Assembly: GCF_004168365.1 (NCBI RefSeq)
Contig: NZ_CP035704.1
Location: 3,720,001 to 3,784,000 of the forward strand
Direction of reading: 5' to 3'
DNA length: 64,000 nt
Origin: Pseudolysobacter antarcticus
Lineage (GTDB): Bacteria; Pseudomonadota; Gammaproteobacteria; Xanthomonadales; Rhodanobacteraceae
In this document: positions 62,690-64,000 of the stretch, one piece after another
How the letters are laid out: every line of letters begins with the position of its first letter
Numbering within the stretch: the first letter of the stretch is position 1
Position numbers and translations under genes: made by a program
The notes under the pieces: generated by a model
What the model saw: the letters and a program-made list of their open reading frames with translations, nothing else
Database searches by the model: none
What the model was told of the DNA's origin: nothing

Positions 62690-64000
62690 ATGACGCGACA
62701 TTCCATCCGCTCCTTCAGCCCACGAAAAAGCGCCGATACCGCAAGCCCAGCGACATCGGGACAGCGCGCGCAGAGTGTGGGATTACGCTGCTCGCGATTT
62801 TTGTTCGTGCTGTGTGCACTGCTCATCACCACGGCCAGCATACACGCGCAAATTTATCGCGCCGACGTCGATTTTAATGGCGGCAATTATTTTGTCGACG
62901 CGTTTTCTGGCAGCGCAACCGACACCTATCGCGGCAAGAAACTGGTGCATCTGGACAACGGCGATGTCGTTGTCGCGGGACTCGTCCCGAACATGCGCGG
63001 CGGCAACGCCGGCGGCCTCGGGCTCGTGCGTTACAACGCCGCGGGGCAACGTGTGACATGGGCCAATCCCGGCGCAACTGGGTTCGACGGCAATCAATAC
63101 GTGGTGTATGACGCCAACACGTTGGTGCCGCGGCCGATCGATGACGTCAAGGACATCGTCGTATCGGGCAATCTGCTGTTCGTACTGGTCGATGTGCAGG
63201 GTTATGGATTGCATTTCAGCGGCAACCCGCCGATGCCCGTGCCGGCGTTCACTCGCTACGCATCGGATGTGATGGTGTTCAATACCGATGGCAAATTTCT
63301 CAGCAGTGTCGAGATGGGTTCCACCCTCGCGGACGAGGGCGATCCACGCAATTTTTTCGGCGGCGGCATCGCTGTTTACCAGAACAGTCTGCTGTTGAGC
63401 GACGGCGGAGTTTCACTCGTGTTTGCCGGCAGCGCGATCGAGAGCAATGTATCGCGGCCGGTGTTCCAGCGTTTCTCGTTGGACGCGACGGATGGTTCGC
63501 TGACCTCGGTCACCGGCATCGTCTATCCGAATCCCGGCAATTATTGTCCGACCAATCGCGGCTGCGAAATCAACGGGCTGGCGCTCGGCGGTCGACTGAC
63601 AGTGACCGGCCCACCGCGCATTTATCTGGGCGGATCGCGCCAAGCCACCCTCGGCGACAACGCCGATTGGGATTTCATGGTGATGCGGGTCAGCAGCAAC
63701 GGCGCGCCCGATACTTCTTTCAATACCGCAGGCGTCAACGTGATGCCATTCAATATCGCGCCCGGCAACTTGGGCGATCACGGGCGATCCATCGCTGTGC
63801 TCGGCAGCAACGGCACGACGACGAATGAACGCATTTTTGTCGGCGGCGATGTCGCAGTCAATTGTGGCGACGGCATGGGCGTGGTCAAGTTCAACGGCGA
63901 TGGCACCCCGGATTCGACGTTCGGTTCGGGTGGACTCGCCAAGCGATACTTCGGTTCGGAGTATTCGTCATCGGGCTGCATGGTGCCGCGTACTGATAAC
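62690..64000 (+). CDS. secreted delta-60-repeat protein (3' end outside window)
   Basis: 437 codons in the window, open to the right edge. Start ATG 62690 with CAGGGAG upstream. Export signal near residues 33-53 (CSRFLFVLCALLITTASIHA) after an arginine-rich n-region. Mature part begins AQIYRADVDFNGGNYFVDAF and contains delta-60-like blades (SSNGAPDTSFNTAGV, NGDGTPDSTFGSGGLAKR). Likely an extracellular propeller-like binding protein comparable in style to the 14-repeat protein at 43.7-46.1 kb. Confidence 0.85.
   Translation, partial: MTRHSIRSFSPRKSADTASPATSGQRAQSVGLRCSRFLFVLCALLITTASIHAQIYRADVDFNGGNYFVDAFSGSATDTYRGKKLVHLDNGDVVVAGLVPNMRGGNAGGLGLVRYNAAGQRVTWANPGATGFDGNQYVVYDANTLVPRPIDDVKDIVVSGNLLFVLVDVQGYGLHFSGNPPMPVPAFTRYASDVMVFNTDGKFLSSVEMGSTLADEGDPRNFFGGGIAVYQNSLLLSDGGVSLVFAGSAIESNVSRPVFQRFSLDATDGSLTSVTGIVYPNPGNYCPTNRGCEINGLALGGRLTVTGPPRIYLGGSRQATLGDNADWDFMVMRVSSNGAPDTSFNTAGVNVMPFNIAPGNLGDHGRSIAVLGSNGTTTNERIFVGGDVAVNCGDGMGVVKFNGDGTPDSTFGSGGLAKRYFGSEYSSSGCMVPRTDN

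Noticed and set aside
1-64000. CRISPR arrays, tRNA, rRNA, insertion sequences, prophage
   Set aside because: Read for regular spaced repeats, tRNA-like cloverleaf ends, transposase or integrase motifs; none found. A tool search could still find a degenerate element.

Overview
The window reads as a GC-rich gammaproteobacterial chromosome of the order Lysobacterales (Xanthomonadales), most likely near Rhodanobacteraceae. The reasons are the Pil-Chp block followed by gshB-tonB-yqgE-ruvX-pyrB, then pilT/pilU, yggS, proC and yggT, together with several large secreted proteins of a type common in that order. The placement is inference from gene content and order; no 16S rRNA, tRNA or CRISPR array was seen.

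Layout. 1-9.1 kb (minus): type IV pilus chemosensory operon pilG-pilI-pilJ-chpA, with chpA running off the left edge and no pilH between pilG and pilI. 9.4-13.4 kb (plus): gshB, tonB, yqgE, ruvX, pyrB. 13.5-18.5 kb: an unknown lipoprotein, pilT/pilU (minus), yggS. 18.6-23.6 kb (minus): a 1200-residue secreted subtilase with a strong terminator, and an Nramp-like transporter with divergent metal-site motifs. 23.9-30.0 kb (plus): proC, yggT, a DUF4426-like protein, a histidine phosphatase, a phosphotransferase, a small secreted protein and a secreted amidohydrolase. 30.1-32.5 kb (minus): ArsR regulator plus SRPBCC protein under a perfect 11-bp inverted repeat, a BtuF-like protein and pdxH.

32.6-37.7 kb (minus) is the most interesting block: an OmpR-type response regulator, a coiled-coil protein, a membrane protein joining a roadblock-like segment to an OmpA-like C-terminus, a Ras/Rab-like small GTPase, and a hybrid histidine kinase. 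The last three overlap by 4 bp each. I propose it as a poorly described envelope-sensing module that couples a small GTPase to two-component signalling.

38-47 kb: an XRE regulator, a rhombotarget-type lipoprotein overlapping its rhombosortase, a second secreted subtilase, a 14-repeat propeller protein and a TrmB/LuxR-type regulator. 47.7-53.8 kb: a POT peptide transporter, an SDR protein overlapping exosortase H, aroK-aroB, a WGR protein, hemE. 54-64 kb: a secreted CocE-type hydrolase, a lower-GC caspase/CHAT-like protein that looks acquired, a giant periplasmic-propeller hybrid kinase, a DUF697-type GTPase, and a secreted delta-60-repeat protein cut by the right edge.

Two themes cut across the window. 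First, protein surface sorting: a rhombosortase pair, an orphan exosortase H, and a short [IV]FxSxFE motif at the C-terminus of two large secreted proteins. Second, four SD-less genes have a -10-like TANNNT exactly 6 nt before the ATG, suggesting leaderless transcripts.
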